A stretch of DNA of 64,000 nucleotides from Sporosarcina sp. P2 (GCF_002743255.1 NZ_PDYY01000013.1:62001-126000), one strand, 5' to 3'; shown: positions 1 to 7,868, numbered from the stretch's first letter. The notes: generated from the sequence alone by a model not told the origin. Translations and numbers: made by a program.

Positions 1-35
1 CCGGCCAGCAGAAATATCACCACGACCTTCAACAT
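1..35 (-). CDS. N-terminus of a membrane or secreted protein (partial)
   Basis: Only the first 11 codons are inside the window. An ATG at 35 is preceded by GGAGG with a 7-nt spacer and reads MLKVVVIFLLAG, a basic-then-hydrophobic start typical of a signal peptide or membrane anchor. The body of the gene lies left of the window, so no function can be given. Confidence 0.5.
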   Translation of the reverse strand, partial: MLKVVVIFLLA

Positions 36-274
36 CAGTAAACCTCCATTTAATCACTTCGGATCATCCAACATATAATTGTTCACATACACAAGTCTAT
101 TTCTTGAAAACTAGTATTAACTATATCATGATTCAGACAACTTAAAAAAGCTAACTATATTCTGAACAGATGAACTTGGCGTGAAGCTAATTAAACATGA
201 CGACTTTACTTTCGTTTGTTGCTCATACATAAAAAGGGTCTGCAACGTAACACATAAAAACCAAAATAGAAAAA

Positions 275-297
275 GGCTTATCGAAGTTCGATAAGCC
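275..297 (-). terminator. Rho-independent terminator of the yfiT-like gene
   Basis: Perfect 11-bp stem GGCTTATCGAA/TTCGATAAGCC with a 1-nt centre, followed on the minus strand by a T-run. It lies just past the stop codon of the YfiT-like gene. Confidence 0.85.
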
Positions 298-315
298 AGT
301 TCATCGTATCTTCCA

Positions 316-825
316 TTATTTCGCCAAAGCTATCTCAATATGCGCTAAATGATGCGCTTCATGCCAAGCCAATTTCGCTACTTTTGTCGCTACGGCAATC
401 TCGCCGTTGACTTCATGAGTAAATGTTCGTTGTAGTTGCTCTTCCGTCAGACTATTGCCTAACGCTACAATACGCTCATTGATCCCTTCAAGCATCTTAA
501 TGGAAGGCTCGACTGGTAGCTCATTGTCAGGTAGTACAGCCCATTTCTCTTGATCAAATGCGGGTACTGTTGGATGGTCGTCTGTTAACGCAAGCTTTAA
601 TCGCTGATACATAATCAACTGCGAGTCTGCAATATGATGTACCAATTGACGAACTGTCCATGCACCTGCGCGATACGTTTTAGTTAGCTCTTCGTCAGTC
701 AATGAATCTACAGTTCCCCTTAATCGGGTAGTATATGTTTCAATTTCTTGTAACCACTTTTGAATATCTTCCAACGTCACCTGTTCAGGAACGTGTAATT
801 TTCCGATCGGAAATTGATTATCCAT
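316..825 (-). CDS. yfiT: YfiT-type bacillithiol transferase (DinB superfamily)
   Basis: A 169-residue protein of the DinB/YfiT four-helix fold. These cytoplasmic enzymes use a metal held by three histidines to add bacillithiol, the low-molecular-weight thiol of Bacilli, to electrophiles. The family signature is visible: WTVRQLVHHIADS near residue 60 gives the first histidine, and the C-terminal WHEAHHLAHI supplies the HxxxH pair. Length matches the family. The ATG at 825 follows GAGGGGGG at good spacing. It diverges from the MerR-type regulator at 978 and ends in its own terminator. The family assignment is firm; the substrate is unknown. Confidence 0.85.
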   Translation of the reverse strand: MDNQFPIGKLHVPEQVTLEDIQKWLQEIETYTTRLRGTVDSLTDEELTKTYRAGAWTVRQLVHHIADSQLIMYQRLKLALTDDHPTVPAFDQEKWAVLPDNELPVEPSIKMLEGINERIVALGNSLTEEQLQRTFTHEVNGEIAVATKVAKLAWHEAHHLAHIEIALAK

Positions 826-924
826 AACGAACCCCCCTCTTCATTGCCTTCATTATCCCATAAACTATCTAATTATTCTACGAATTGAATAGCACTACTT
901 ATTTAAAAAACTCTACTGACTGTA

Positions 925-955
925 TTGACCCTCACGTTACGTTACACTTTATACT
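925..955 (+). promoter_or_regulatory. MerR-type promoter with 19-bp spacer
   Basis: TTGACC (925-930) and TATACT (950-955) are 19 bp apart, the over-long spacing that MerR-family activators correct by DNA distortion. The spacer holds CTCACGTTACGTTAC, an imperfect dyad of the kind bound by Mta/BltR-like regulators. Autoregulation by the downstream gene is inferred. Confidence 0.7.
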
Positions 956-977
956 ACATAGTAAGGAGGTGTTGATA

Positions 978-1712
978 ATGAAAATGAAGGTAAAGGAAGT
1001 CGCGGATTTAGTCGGTATTAGCGTACGCACACTTCATCATTACGATGCAATCGGATTGCTGACACCCGAGGAGACAACAGACACGGGTTATCGCTATTAC
1101 TCCGAACGGAACCTTGAGACTTTGCAGCAAATACTATTTTTCAGAGAACTAGAATTTCCTCTTAAAGAAATAAAGAACATTCTCAGCGAACCGTCATTTG
1201 ACCGCCAGCAAGCTCTTCAGCTACATCGAAAACTATTGCTTGAGAAACGCGAACGGATCGATCAAATGATTGCGACTATTGATAAAACTACACAGTATAT
1301 AAAAGGAGAGAGGGACATGTCGAACGAAGAGAAGTTTCAAGGATTTAATTTTAATCACAATCCCTATGAAGAAGAGGCTCGAAAATTATGGGGAGCAAAA
1401 GCGGTTGAACAATCGAATACCGCATTCGAAAACAAAGCAGTCGGTGAAAAAATGAATGACATCTACCGGAAATTAGCACATCTTACAAACACACCGCCTG
1501 AATCCGCTGAAGCACAAACAGCTATTACAGAATGGTATGAGTTTTTGAATACACACACTGGCCATCACTACACATTGGAAGCATTCAAAGGTTTGGGGCA
1601 TATGTATATAGCAGACGAACGCTTCACAACGAATATCGATCAATTCGGTGCAGGTTTGGCACAATTTATGAGCGAAGCGATGACGTTTTTTGCAGATCAT
1701 AACAAAAACTAA
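978..1712 (+). CDS. MerR family regulator with TipAS effector domain
   Basis: A 244-residue transcription factor. The N-terminus is a MerR winged helix-turn-helix (KVKEVADLVGISVRTLHHYD, then GLLTPEETTDTGYRYY), followed by a coiled dimerisation helix (about residues 75-115). The C-terminal half resembles the TipAS/Mta drug-sensing domain. It should bind the 19-bp-spaced promoter at 925-955. I chose the ATG at 978 because AAGGAGGTG sits 7 nt upstream and the MerR domain begins there; an open frame back to 885 runs through the promoter. No drug exporter lies next to it, so its wider targets are unknown. It diverges from the YfiT-like gene. Confidence 0.88.
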   Translation: MKMKVKEVADLVGISVRTLHHYDAIGLLTPEETTDTGYRYYSERNLETLQQILFFRELEFPLKEIKNILSEPSFDRQQALQLHRKLLLEKRERIDQMIATIDKTTQYIKGERDMSNEEKFQGFNFNHNPYEEEARKLWGAKAVEQSNTAFENKAVGEKMNDIYRKLAHLTNTPPESAEAQTAITEWYEFLNTHTGHHYTLEAFKGLGHMYIADERFTTNIDQFGAGLAQFMSEAMTFFADHNKN

Positions 1713-1748
1713 ACATCCTGTTGCATGCTGTTTATCAATCAATAAATA

Positions 1749-1775
1749 GGGCTACCTCCACATTTCGGGTAGCCC
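1749..1775 (-). terminator. Terminator between converging genes
   Basis: GGGCTACC and GGTAGCCC form an 8-bp stem with an 11-nt loop, followed on the minus strand by TATTTATTG. It lies between the converging MerR and GlsB-like genes. Confidence 0.6.
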
Positions 1776-1789
1776 CCATCCCTGTCTAT

Positions 1790-2044
1790 TCACCGATGTT
1801 TCCGCGCTGCTTTCATCATGTAACTGACGACTATGACAAAAATCAACGCACCTACAATAGTAGGGACGACATAAAAGTCACCTAAACGCGGTCCCCAACT
1901 GCCAAATAAATTGCCTCCAATCCACGCACCGATGATACCTGTAATCACATTCCCCACCACACCGCCTGGGACACTTTTGCCAATGATCAGACTAGCAAAC
2001 CAACCCATCACACCACCAATTATTAAATATAAAAGGATACTCAT
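1790..2044 (-). CDS. GlsB/YeaQ/YmgE family stress-response membrane protein
   Basis: An 84-residue, three-helix, glycine-rich membrane protein. The family pattern is clear: GGVMGWFASLIIG, then GGVVGNVITGIIGAWIGG and a last hydrophobic helix ending in a basic tail. Relatives are called transglycosylase-associated or general-stress proteins, but their biochemical role is not established. The ATG at 2044 is used because AGAAGGGG lies 8 nt upstream; the frame extends 9 codons further without a better site. It is a single gene. Confidence 0.85.
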   Translation of the reverse strand: MSILLYLIIGGVMGWFASLIIGKSVPGGVVGNVITGIIGAWIGGNLFGSWGPRLGDFYVVPTIVGALIFVIVVSYMMKAARKHR

Positions 2045-2236
2045 TTCACACGCCCCTTCTCTTATTTTCACGCGTTTTTATTACGTACATTTCGAACATA
2101 ATAGTGAAGTGAAAAAGTGATATCTTATTAACAATCTATTCTTCGTTACAGCATACTATTCGACAAATGAAAGTCTGTGTAGGTGCATGTATGCGAAAAG
2201 TCCATTCTCATGTTATAGAAACACTGAAATCTCTTT

Positions 2237-2845
2237 TCATAATCGATATGACGGAATGAGTCCCTTTTTATACAAGAACGCTACACCATTCAAAAACGAA
2301 CTCGGGACTTTCTTCCAAAAGAATCGTTTTTGATAAAATTGACGATGGGCTTTTTTCAAATTACTCCACTGTTTGCAGTCTTTTTTCTGTCTGTACCGCG
2401 CCACATCAATCAGCTTCACTCGATTGTCAGGCGTGATCAATATATTGCGTAAATGAATGTCTGAAGGATTCAAACCTGCGTCGGTTGCTAACGATAAGGC
2501 ATAGTCGATTTCTTCTATATGAGCTTCTGTAATCAAACGCCCATTTGTTAGGCAATCAAAAAGTGTATCTCCTTCCACGTAATCCATCACTAAGTAATTC
2601 GCGCCTGCCTCATAAATACGTGGAAAGTACTGAATATCCTTGAGCGATCGATAAATCTCCGCTTCTTCCTTCGCAATATACTCAAAGTTTGAAAAGAATA
2701 CCTTCATCGCCTTGTTCGAGAATTTGATTCGAAATACAAACGCACTCCTTCCTGTTCCGACGAGCTGCATAGACGGATGAAAGTCTATCAGACGATTCTT
2801 TTTATTCACGACAATCGACTGGACAAGTTCTTGATATATACTCAA
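2237..2845 (-). CDS. Protein-kinase-fold protein (Ser/Thr or RIO-like)
   Basis: A 202-residue protein with a compact kinase fold. Visible parts are a glycine-poor loop (VGTGRSAFVFRIKF), a VAIK-like lysine (NKAMKVFF), the hinge YLVMDYVEGDTL, a catalytic-loop equivalent (NPSDIHLRNILI) and a DFG equivalent reading LIDVARY. The catalytic loop has SDIHLRN where HRDxxxxN is usual, so the Asp and Asn are kept while the preceding His-Arg is not. The start is a TTG at 2845, 7 nt after AGGAGG. Two terminator hairpins and a Mn2+ riboswitch lie upstream. The substrate is unknown and activity is not certain. Confidence 0.65.
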   Translation of the reverse strand: MSIYQELVQSIVVNKKNRLIDFHPSMQLVGTGRSAFVFRIKFSNKAMKVFFSNFEYIAKEEAEIYRSLKDIQYFPRIYEAGANYLVMDYVEGDTLFDCLTNGRLITEAHIEEIDYALSLATDAGLNPSDIHLRNILITPDNRVKLIDVARYRQKKDCKQWSNLKKAHRQFYQKRFFWKKVPSSFLNGVAFLYKKGLIPSYRL

Positions 2846-2876
2846 AGTGTAACCTCCTATAATTTTCAAAAACAAA

Positions 2877-2913
2877 AGAGACATCAAAACCAATTAGTGG
2901 CTTAGATGTCTCT
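2877..2913 (-). terminator. Second terminator between riboswitch and kinase-like gene
   Basis: GAGACATC/GATGTCTC stem with a loop of about 19 nt and TTTTGTTTTTG after it on the minus strand. It lies only 15 nt downstream of the riboswitch terminator and before the ribosome binding site of the kinase-like gene. Confidence 0.7.
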
Positions 2914-2927
2914 GTTACAATCACAAA

Positions 2928-2955
2928 AGACCTCACCAAATAATTGGTAAGGTCT
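2928..2955 (-). terminator. Expression-platform terminator of the yybP-ykoY riboswitch
   Basis: AGACCTTACC pairs with GGTGAGGTCT, followed by TTTTGTG on the minus strand. Its 5' arm is the same GACCTTA that closes riboswitch helix P1, so the two structures exclude each other, as expected for an ON switch. Confidence 0.8.
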
Positions 2956-3037
2956 CGCAAACAACGTTAGTTGCCAGTAAAGCCGAGGACTTCCATCCTG
3001 TGTTGACGACTTTTACTGTCATAGCTACTCCCCTTAA
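2948..3037 (-). promoter_or_regulatory. yybP-ykoY manganese riboswitch
   Basis: The minus strand carries every conserved block of the yybP-ykoY aptamer in order: TTAAGGGGAGTAGC, then AGTCGTCAACA, a short GGA...TCC-capped helix, CGGCTTTACTG, and finally TTTGCGAGACCTTA. P1 (TAAGG with CCTTA) and P3 (CAGTAAA with TTTACTG) pair perfectly. This class binds Mn2+ and usually controls Mn exporters such as MntP, YebN or TerC-like proteins. Here the next gene is a kinase-fold protein behind a second terminator, so the regulated gene is unclear. Identification as this class is secure on motif grounds; Mn2+ sensing is by homology. Confidence 0.88.
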
Positions 3038-3211
3038 CGGAAGTGTTCGTATACATGTATAGGCTCACTATAAATTGAACCGATTTAGATGTCAACTAAC
3101 TAAGCATGCATAGGTATTCATTGACACATTGTGATAAAACAACCAATTACTTTTCTGCTGAACCCCTTATTCCATCAAACGTTTCACTAGTGCACCTTAA
3201 ACTGTTTCTTC

Positions 3212-3865
3212 TCATCTTGCAGGTTGACTGCTAAATTTACTTTTTACCATACCGATCAAAGCAGGCAGAACAGATAAAAAGATAATCGCAAGTAACACCG
3301 TGGAAAAGTTCTCTTTAATAATAGGAATATTTCCGAATAAATACCCTAGCATCGTGCACAGACCTACCCAAAAAGCTGCCCCGACGACATTATAGAAAGC
3401 AAAGTACCGGTAATTCATGCGGCTCGCGCCCGCAACGAACGGAGCGAACGTCCGGACAAACGGCATAAAACGGGCAATCAGGATGGTTTTCCCGCCGTGT
3501 TTATTAAAGAACGCCTCCGCGGCTGTCATTTTCTCTTGGTTTATGACTTTCCCTAGCCAACTGCCAGGAGAAATCGACATGCCCACTTTACGTCCAATAT
3601 GGTAGTTCACTGTATCGCCTATGACCGCCGCAACGAAGAAGACCGCGACAAGCAACCAAATATTAAAAGCATCTAGCGCCGCAAATGCACCGCCTGCGAA
3701 AAGTAAGGAATCTCCAGGTAGAAACGGAAATATAACGATTCCAGTTTCAATGAAAACGATTAAAAATAAGATGACGTACGACCAGCCGCCAAATATTTGA
3801 ATAATATCGACTAGATGCTCGTCAATGTGCAAGATAAAGCTGATCAGACCTTGAATGAGGTTCAT
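3212..3865 (-). CDS. DedA family membrane protein
   Basis: A 217-residue multi-spanning protein of the DedA/VTT family; characterised relatives act as lipid flippases or scramblases (undecaprenyl phosphate or phosphatidylethanolamine recycling). Diagnostic stretches are FIETGIVIFPFLPGDSLLF, GDTVNYHIGRKVG and the arginine motif RFMPFVRTFAPFVAGASRM. The start at 3865 has AAGGAG 8 nt upstream; the longer open frame adds 40 uncharacteristic residues. It stands alone between the 4-TM protein gene and the riboswitch. Which lipid it handles cannot be told. Confidence 0.9.
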   Translation of the reverse strand: MNLIQGLISFILHIDEHLVDIIQIFGGWSYVILFLIVFIETGIVIFPFLPGDSLLFAGGAFAALDAFNIWLLVAVFFVAAVIGDTVNYHIGRKVGMSISPGSWLGKVINQEKMTAAEAFFNKHGGKTILIARFMPFVRTFAPFVAGASRMNYRYFAFYNVVGAAFWVGLCTMLGYLFGNIPIIKENFSTVLLAIIFLSVLPALIGMVKSKFSSQPAR

Positions 3866-4142
3866 GTAAAGGCTCCTTTTTTGAAAAAATGACTTCGACG
3901 CTACGCAAGTGAGGATACCAGGCGTATACACACTATCTATACACCTTACGTCCGGCACAAGGTATTTATCCTTGAAAAGCGCCAAGCTTGTAAAATAAAT
4001 AAGATTCTCTTCCCATTTGAAAGCAAACAGGGAATGGATAATAAGCGGTTGCGTCTACTTATGAGACTTATTAAATATACCATGGATTCCCGTAAGTTCA
4101 TCCAACTTATTATATTTTCCATACAATTGAATCCCAGATACG

Positions 4143-4577
4143 CTACACACGAACCCGATCAACGTATCGGATGACTAGGCTAGCAACGAGCACACTAAAA
4201 ATCAAATGACTTACCGTCCAGTATAACCACGCCATGCCGTCATCCGCTGCTGGCGGCTGATCGGTTAGCAAGGTAAGGAAATACAATACGCCGCTCCCCG
4301 CTGTATACACCACAACATACGGCCACATGTTATATTGCCATTTGAAAAATTTTAATAAGTAAAACAGCCCCAACACGCTGGCAATACAAAAGACGAAGTG
4401 AAAGACGATGCCGAACCAAGCGACGTGCGAAAAGACATGAATGATGGGGAAATAATCTACATTGTACAGCAAAATATACGCTTCATTTCCTGTTACAGCC
4501 CATACGACAAGCATGAGTAGCGCCAACACGGCACCACCGGCAATTCCTATGCTGACCAACTGCAAAAATTGCTTCAT
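4143..4577 (-). CDS. Conserved four-TM membrane protein of unknown function
   Basis: A 144-residue protein with four hydrophobic segments (about residues 7-29, 48-76, 84-105, 118-138) and a basic C-terminus. The second and last segments carry histidines (HVFSHVAWFG, TVSHLIFS). I do not recognise a named family. The ATG at 4577 follows AGAGGGGGAGCAG. The half-riboswitch/terminator hairpin lies about 140 bp upstream. Confidence 0.6.
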   Translation of the reverse strand: MKQFLQLVSIGIAGGAVLALLMLVVWAVTGNEAYILLYNVDYFPIIHVFSHVAWFGIVFHFVFCIASVLGLFYLLKFFKWQYNMWPYVVVYTAGSGVLYFLTLLTDQPPAADDGMAWLYWTVSHLIFSVLVASLVIRYVDRVRV

Positions 4578-4713
4578 CTGCTCCCCCTCTTTTCGTTAAG
4601 GTATTTGGTTATCTATTCCCTCGCATTTTCTAAATAAACGACCCTATTCCATAGTCTTCTATACTACAAATCTACAGTCTAGAGGCACTACTACGTGCCA
4701 TACCATCACAAAA

Positions 4714-4793
4714 GAGACCTCACCCAAAACGGGAAGGTCTCACAAAAAGAGTTGAGTTGTCAGTGGCACCAACCAGCTACTAGTAGGATGTAA
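4714..4793 (-). promoter_or_regulatory. Apparent 3' half of a second yybP-ykoY element plus terminator
   Basis: On the minus strand CACTGACAACTC, then TTTTTGTGAGACCTTCCC and a hairpin GAGACCT...AGGTCTC with TTTTGTGA, match block for block the 3' half and terminator of the intact riboswitch 1.8 kb away. The 5' GGGGAG block is not present. The element begins at the 3' end of the threonine aldolase gene, so it may now serve only as that gene's terminator. Shared ancestry is my inference from the aligned blocks. Confidence 0.5.
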
Positions 4794-5829
4794 TACATAG
4801 CAGATGCAAATCATGGACGAGCATGTCGACATGTTCTTTCTTAGTAGACCAACTGGTACAAAAACGAACCGCACTATGGCTAGCGTCGACTTTTTCCCAG
4901 AAGGTGAATGAATATTTTTTGCTCAACTCCGTCATGACATACTCCGGCAATATCGGGAATTGCTGATTAGTTGTCGAATCATAACGTAATGCAAACCCGT
5001 TCTCTACAAATGCTTGTCGAAGGATCAACGCCATGTCCACCGCATGTTTCGAAACTTCATAGTACAAACCATCTTCAAACAACGTTTCAAACTGGATGCC
5101 TAACAGTCTCCCTTTAGCAAGCAAGCCGCCCCGTTGTTTAATGAAATATCGAAAATCTTTTTTCAATGAATCATTGGTAATGACAACTGCTTCACCAAAC
5201 AATGCACCAATTTTCGTTCCGCCAATATAGAACACATCACATAGTCGTGCATAATCTGCTAACGTAATATCATTATCAACCGAAGCCAACCCATACCCAA
5301 GTCGGGCACCGTCCAGTATTAATGGCAATCCGCATTCCCTACACACTTTATTCAAAGCTTCCAATTCCGCTTTAGTATAAGTCGTTCCATTTTCAGTAGG
5401 GTTCGAAATGTACACGAGACCCGGCTGTACACTGTGCTCTGGACTTGCGTCATTCCAATGGGCATCCACTAGCTCTTTTACTTGCTCCGCTGAAATTTTC
5501 CCGTCCTCGCTAGGTAAAGTCAGTACTTTATGTCCCGTAGATTCAATTGCGCCTGTTTCATGTGTCGCGATATGTCCACTCTCCGCAGCGACTGCGCCTT
5601 GGTAAGGACGTAAAATCGACGCGATGATAGTAGTATTTGTTTGGGTTCCCCCTACTAAAAAGTGAACATCCGCCTCTTGCGCTTCACACTCTTTACGAAT
5701 ATACTCTCTAGCTTTTTCGCAATGTTCATCCATACCGTATCCTGGAGTTTGTTCTTCATTTGTTTCAATCAATCGTTGCAAAATTCGCGTATGCGCGCCT
5801 TCCGTATAATCATTTTCAAATCGTATCAT
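4780..5829 (-). CDS. ltaE: Low-specificity L-threonine aldolase
   Basis: A 349-residue PLP enzyme of the beta-eliminating-lyase/threonine aldolase family, cleaving L-threonine or allo-threonine to glycine and acetaldehyde in the cytoplasm. Seen: NDYTEGAHTRILQRL at the N-terminus, HFLVGGTQTN for phosphate binding, LILDGARLGYG with the PLP-binding Asp, and YIGGTKIGALFGEA with the Schiff-base lysine. The start at 5829 is chosen by homology length and GGAGATGG upstream; the frame is open 61 codons further, into the neighbouring lipoprotein gene. It ends inside the half-riboswitch element. The symbol is by family, not proven orthology. Confidence 0.88.
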   Translation of the reverse strand: MIRFENDYTEGAHTRILQRLIETNEEQTPGYGMDEHCEKAREYIRKECEAQEADVHFLVGGTQTNTTIIASILRPYQGAVAAESGHIATHETGAIESTGHKVLTLPSEDGKISAEQVKELVDAHWNDASPEHSVQPGLVYISNPTENGTTYTKAELEALNKVCRECGLPLILDGARLGYGLASVDNDITLADYARLCDVFYIGGTKIGALFGEAVVITNDSLKKDFRYFIKQRGGLLAKGRLLGIQFETLFEDGLYYEVSKHAVDMALILRQAFVENGFALRYDSTTNQQFPILPEYVMTELSKKYSFTFWEKVDASHSAVRFCTSWSTKKEHVDMLVHDLHLLCITSY

Positions 5830-5935
5830 CGTTGTCCATCTCCAAATATGCCTGATTTTTTCTGCAAGTATACCATAGAGTGATGGATTTCTGTTACATC
5901 TTATATTGTTCTTACAATGATGAATTTTCCGTTTT

Positions 5936-6427
5936 TTATTCCGCAAACCGCTGTTGTACTTCACTGTCATCTTGTAATTTTTCTTGAATAAAAACATCCA
6001 ATTCTTCTTCATTCGTAAAGTCGTTTAACTCTTTCCCATACCAGTCTTGTAATTTCGTTTTATGAATTGTATAGGCATAGTCTCCAAATTTAAAGCTAGC
6101 CCACTCCGCATTATCGATGAGCGCGAATAAATAACTAGCATTGTAAACCGCTGTCTCTTTATATTCACTTTCCCCTATCGCCGCGTCCATATTTTCATAC
6201 TTGATCGTCATACCATATGGTTCTGTTTTGGTTTCAAGCGACACTTCCTCAAACTTTTCGGCATAACGCAGTTGGCCAATTATATGGATGACTGCACTAT
6301 TATCACCAATAAATGATCCTTTGTATTGGAATACATCTTCACTTGGTTGATCGGTAGTGGAATTGCAACCAGTTAAGAAAAGTATTAGTATTAATGAAGA
6401 CAAAAAGTATTTTGTGAAGTTTTTCAT
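5936..6427 (-). CDS. DUF4825-type lipoprotein
   Basis: A 163-residue exported lipoprotein. The signal peptide is hydrophobic (LSSLILILFLTGC) and ends in a lipobox Cys at residue 21, so it should be anchored on the outer face of the membrane. The mature part has the DUF4825 opening YKGSFIGDNSAV followed by a VIHIIGQL stretch. Function is unknown; related domains occur beside sigma-factor or BlaR-like genes, none of which is seen here. The start follows GAAGGAGACTCC. Confidence 0.75.
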   Translation of the reverse strand: MKNFTKYFLSSLILILFLTGCNSTTDQPSEDVFQYKGSFIGDNSAVIHIIGQLRYAEKFEEVSLETKTEPYGMTIKYENMDAAIGESEYKETAVYNASYLFALIDNAEWASFKFGDYAYTIHKTKLQDWYGKELNDFTNEEELDVFIQEKLQDDSEVQQRFAE

Positions 6428-6571
6428 TGGAGTCTCCTTCCTTAATATGTTTTACTCTATCGCTCAATGATCATGACGATAGACGTTATTTGGGTTTTCA
6501 AGGATTCCCATTCTATTTTACGCTATAACTATTCCGTCTTCCAAATCATTTATCCATTTACAGTTAAAAAA

Positions 6572-6599
6572 AGAGGGAAGTAATACTACTTCCTCTCTT
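6572..6599 (-). terminator. Terminator of the decayed small-protein unit
   Basis: A GAGGAAGTA/TACTTCCCTC stem followed by TTTTTTTAACTG on the minus strand, 13 nt past the end of the frameshifted unit at 6612-6798. Confidence 0.75.
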
Positions 6600-6611
6600 C
6601 TAATCGATTGT

Positions 6612-6798
6612 TTAGATTTTTATGTTGCTTGCCAACTTTTCTCCATAACGTGGTGCCCTTTTAGAAAAAGCACGTCTACCAAGTGATAAATGGTGCGGAT
6701 CCGGGTGGGGCGTTTCGTATCATATCAACTAGAGGGAAAAACAGCGTGAATACTATGCCACCAATATTAAACAAACTAATTATGGACTCTAAATTAAT
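6612..6798 (-). pseudogene. Frameshifted small membrane protein
   Basis: After AAAGGGGAG the minus-strand frame reads xNLESIISLFNIGGIVFTLF and continues through PLVDMIRN, one transmembrane helix. It then stops at TAG (6676). A +1 frame continues without a break as HPDPHHLSLGRRAFSKRAPR to a TAA at 6612. The two parts look like one gene of about 62 residues broken by a 1-nt indel near 6710. The first codon at the expected distance from the ribosome binding site is ATT rather than ATG. Family unknown. Confidence 0.5.
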
Positions 6799-6821
6799 CT
6801 CTCTCTCCCCTTTTTCAATAT

Positions 6822-6850
6822 CTGTTAACTGGTCCGTTAGTTCAATAAGA
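6822..6850 (-). repeat. Intergenic element, class B copy
   Basis: Minus strand reads CTTATTGAACTAACGGAC then CAGTTAACAG. It shares the GAACTAACGG core with the two copies flanking the DUF4871 lipoprotein gene at 56.1-56.7 kb. Confidence 0.45.
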
Positions 6851-6853
6851 AAA

Positions 6854-6876
6854 GCGATTCTTATTTAAAGAATCGC
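6854..6876 (-). terminator. Terminator after the FMN reductase remnant
   Basis: Perfect 9-bp stem GCGATTCTT/AAGAATCGC with a 5-nt loop and CTTTTCTTATTG after it on the minus strand, 18 nt past the reductase stop codon. Confidence 0.75.
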
Positions 6877-6893
6877 ATAAAACGGCAGTTTCC

Positions 6894-7325
6894 TTATGCT
6901 TGATATTTCTTAATCAAATGAACAAATGCATCAACGAATGTTTGTAAGAATTGAACAGTTCCTTGATCTTTCACTTTGTCGTTTTCCTCCAATAAAGCTG
7001 CAGCATTACTAATATAAGCTTCCGGTTGTTGAACCACTGGCATATTTAAGGGTACAAGGATTTGACGTAAATGCTGGTTTGCACCAAATCCACCCAAATT
7101 ACCAGGTGATTGGCTGATAACCGCTGCCGGTTTACCATTCCATACACTCGCTCCATAAGGACGTGAACCTACGTCTAATGCATTACTTAATACAGCAGGT
7201 ACAGAACGGTTATATTCAGGCGTTACAAATACAATAGCGTCAAATTCCTTTATTGTGTTACGAAATGAAGTATATTCTGCTGGAACATTATTTTCCCCAT
7301 CTACATCCTGATTATAAATATTAAA
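6894..7325 (-). pseudogene. NADPH-dependent FMN reductase, 5' truncated
   Basis: The minus-strand frame from about 7325 encodes NIYNQDVDGENNVPAEYTSF, then FVTPEYNRSVPAVLSNALD, VWNGKPAAVISQSPGN and GGFGANQHLRQIL. This is the C-terminal two thirds of a flavodoxin-like NAD(P)H:FMN/azo/chromate reductase with the family EYNRSVP and SPG loops intact. The first 50-60 residues, including the phosphate-binding loop, are missing, and no start codon exists in frame before 7097. The 5' end is fused directly to a broken lipoprotein gene, which suggests a deletion joined the two. Confidence 0.75.
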
Positions 7326-7560
7326 GAAAAAATACTTCCCCCATGATATATATCTTTTCAGCTGCTTCTCCTATATAAGTAATCGTGGCATAAACATTAA
7401 GGTCTTTCTCGACATGTATTGATACTTTGAAATCATCCACCTGTTTAGACTCATTAGTAATCGGTTTACCACTTACATTTTCTTCATTAGTGTTATTGGT
7501 TACACATCCGTATAGTCCGAAAATAGAAGTTATGGAGACAACGACAAATAATCTTCCAAT
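7321..7560 (-). pseudogene. Truncated lipoprotein fused to the reductase remnant
   Basis: Minus-strand frame of 79 codons with signal peptide and lipobox (SITSIFGLYGC, Cys at 19), a polar linker and the beginning of a beta-rich domain (VSIHVEKDLNVYATITYIG). It ends at a TAA where the reductase frame starts, so the domain is cut after about 35 residues. The first in-frame codon after AAAAGGGG is ATT; upstream are in-frame stops and no ATG, GTG or TTG. It is probably a dead gene left by the same deletion. Confidence 0.5.
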
Positions 7561-7623
7561 TATTCCCGACCCCTTTTATGATTAGACGTGATACTAGTCG
7601 GTTCGTTTCAAATTTAATCATAC

Positions 7624-7672
7624 TAATCTGGCCCTATTTAGACTAAATCATCTTCCACAACTGCACTCATTT
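7624..7672 (-). repeat. Intergenic cassette-type element
   Basis: Plus strand: AATCTGGCCCTATTTAGAC followed by CATCTTCCACAACTGCA. It shares the GGCCC and TTCCACAA blocks with the other copies and lies between the lipoprotein remnant and the 60-residue gene. Confidence 0.5.
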
Positions 7673-7685
7673 GCATGTAAACCAT

Positions 7686-7868
7686 TTAATTATCTAAATT
7701 ATCATCAGTAAATGACTTTTTATTTACTACAGGCTCGGTTGTTCTTTCTATTGACTGTCCCACTACAGACTTGTTAATTCCTTCTTTGACTGCTTTGTAG
7801 ATCACTAGATAAAGAATGAATAGTCCTATAATCCAGAGAATAATCATCCCAAAAACCTGGCTTGCCAT
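7686..7868 (-). CDS. Small one-TM protein
   Basis: Sixty residues: an N-terminal hydrophobic helix (GMIILWIIGLFILYLVIY), then KAVKEGINKSVVGQSIE and a polar tail. The pattern of one helix followed by a KAV..GIN.S.VG stretch is common among tiny Bacillota membrane proteins, but I cannot name a function. It is flanked by cassette-type elements. Confidence 0.6.
   Translation of the reverse strand: MASQVFGMIILWIIGLFILYLVIYKAVKEGINKSVVGQSIERTTEPVVNKKSFTDDNLDN

Noticed and set aside
885..977. Upstream extension of the MerR gene
   Set aside because: It would translate the promoter; the ATG at 978 has an ideal ribosome binding site and starts the MerR domain.
6683..6868. Plus-strand 61-codon frame
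   Set aside because: Antisense to the decayed small protein and its element; no ribosome binding site.
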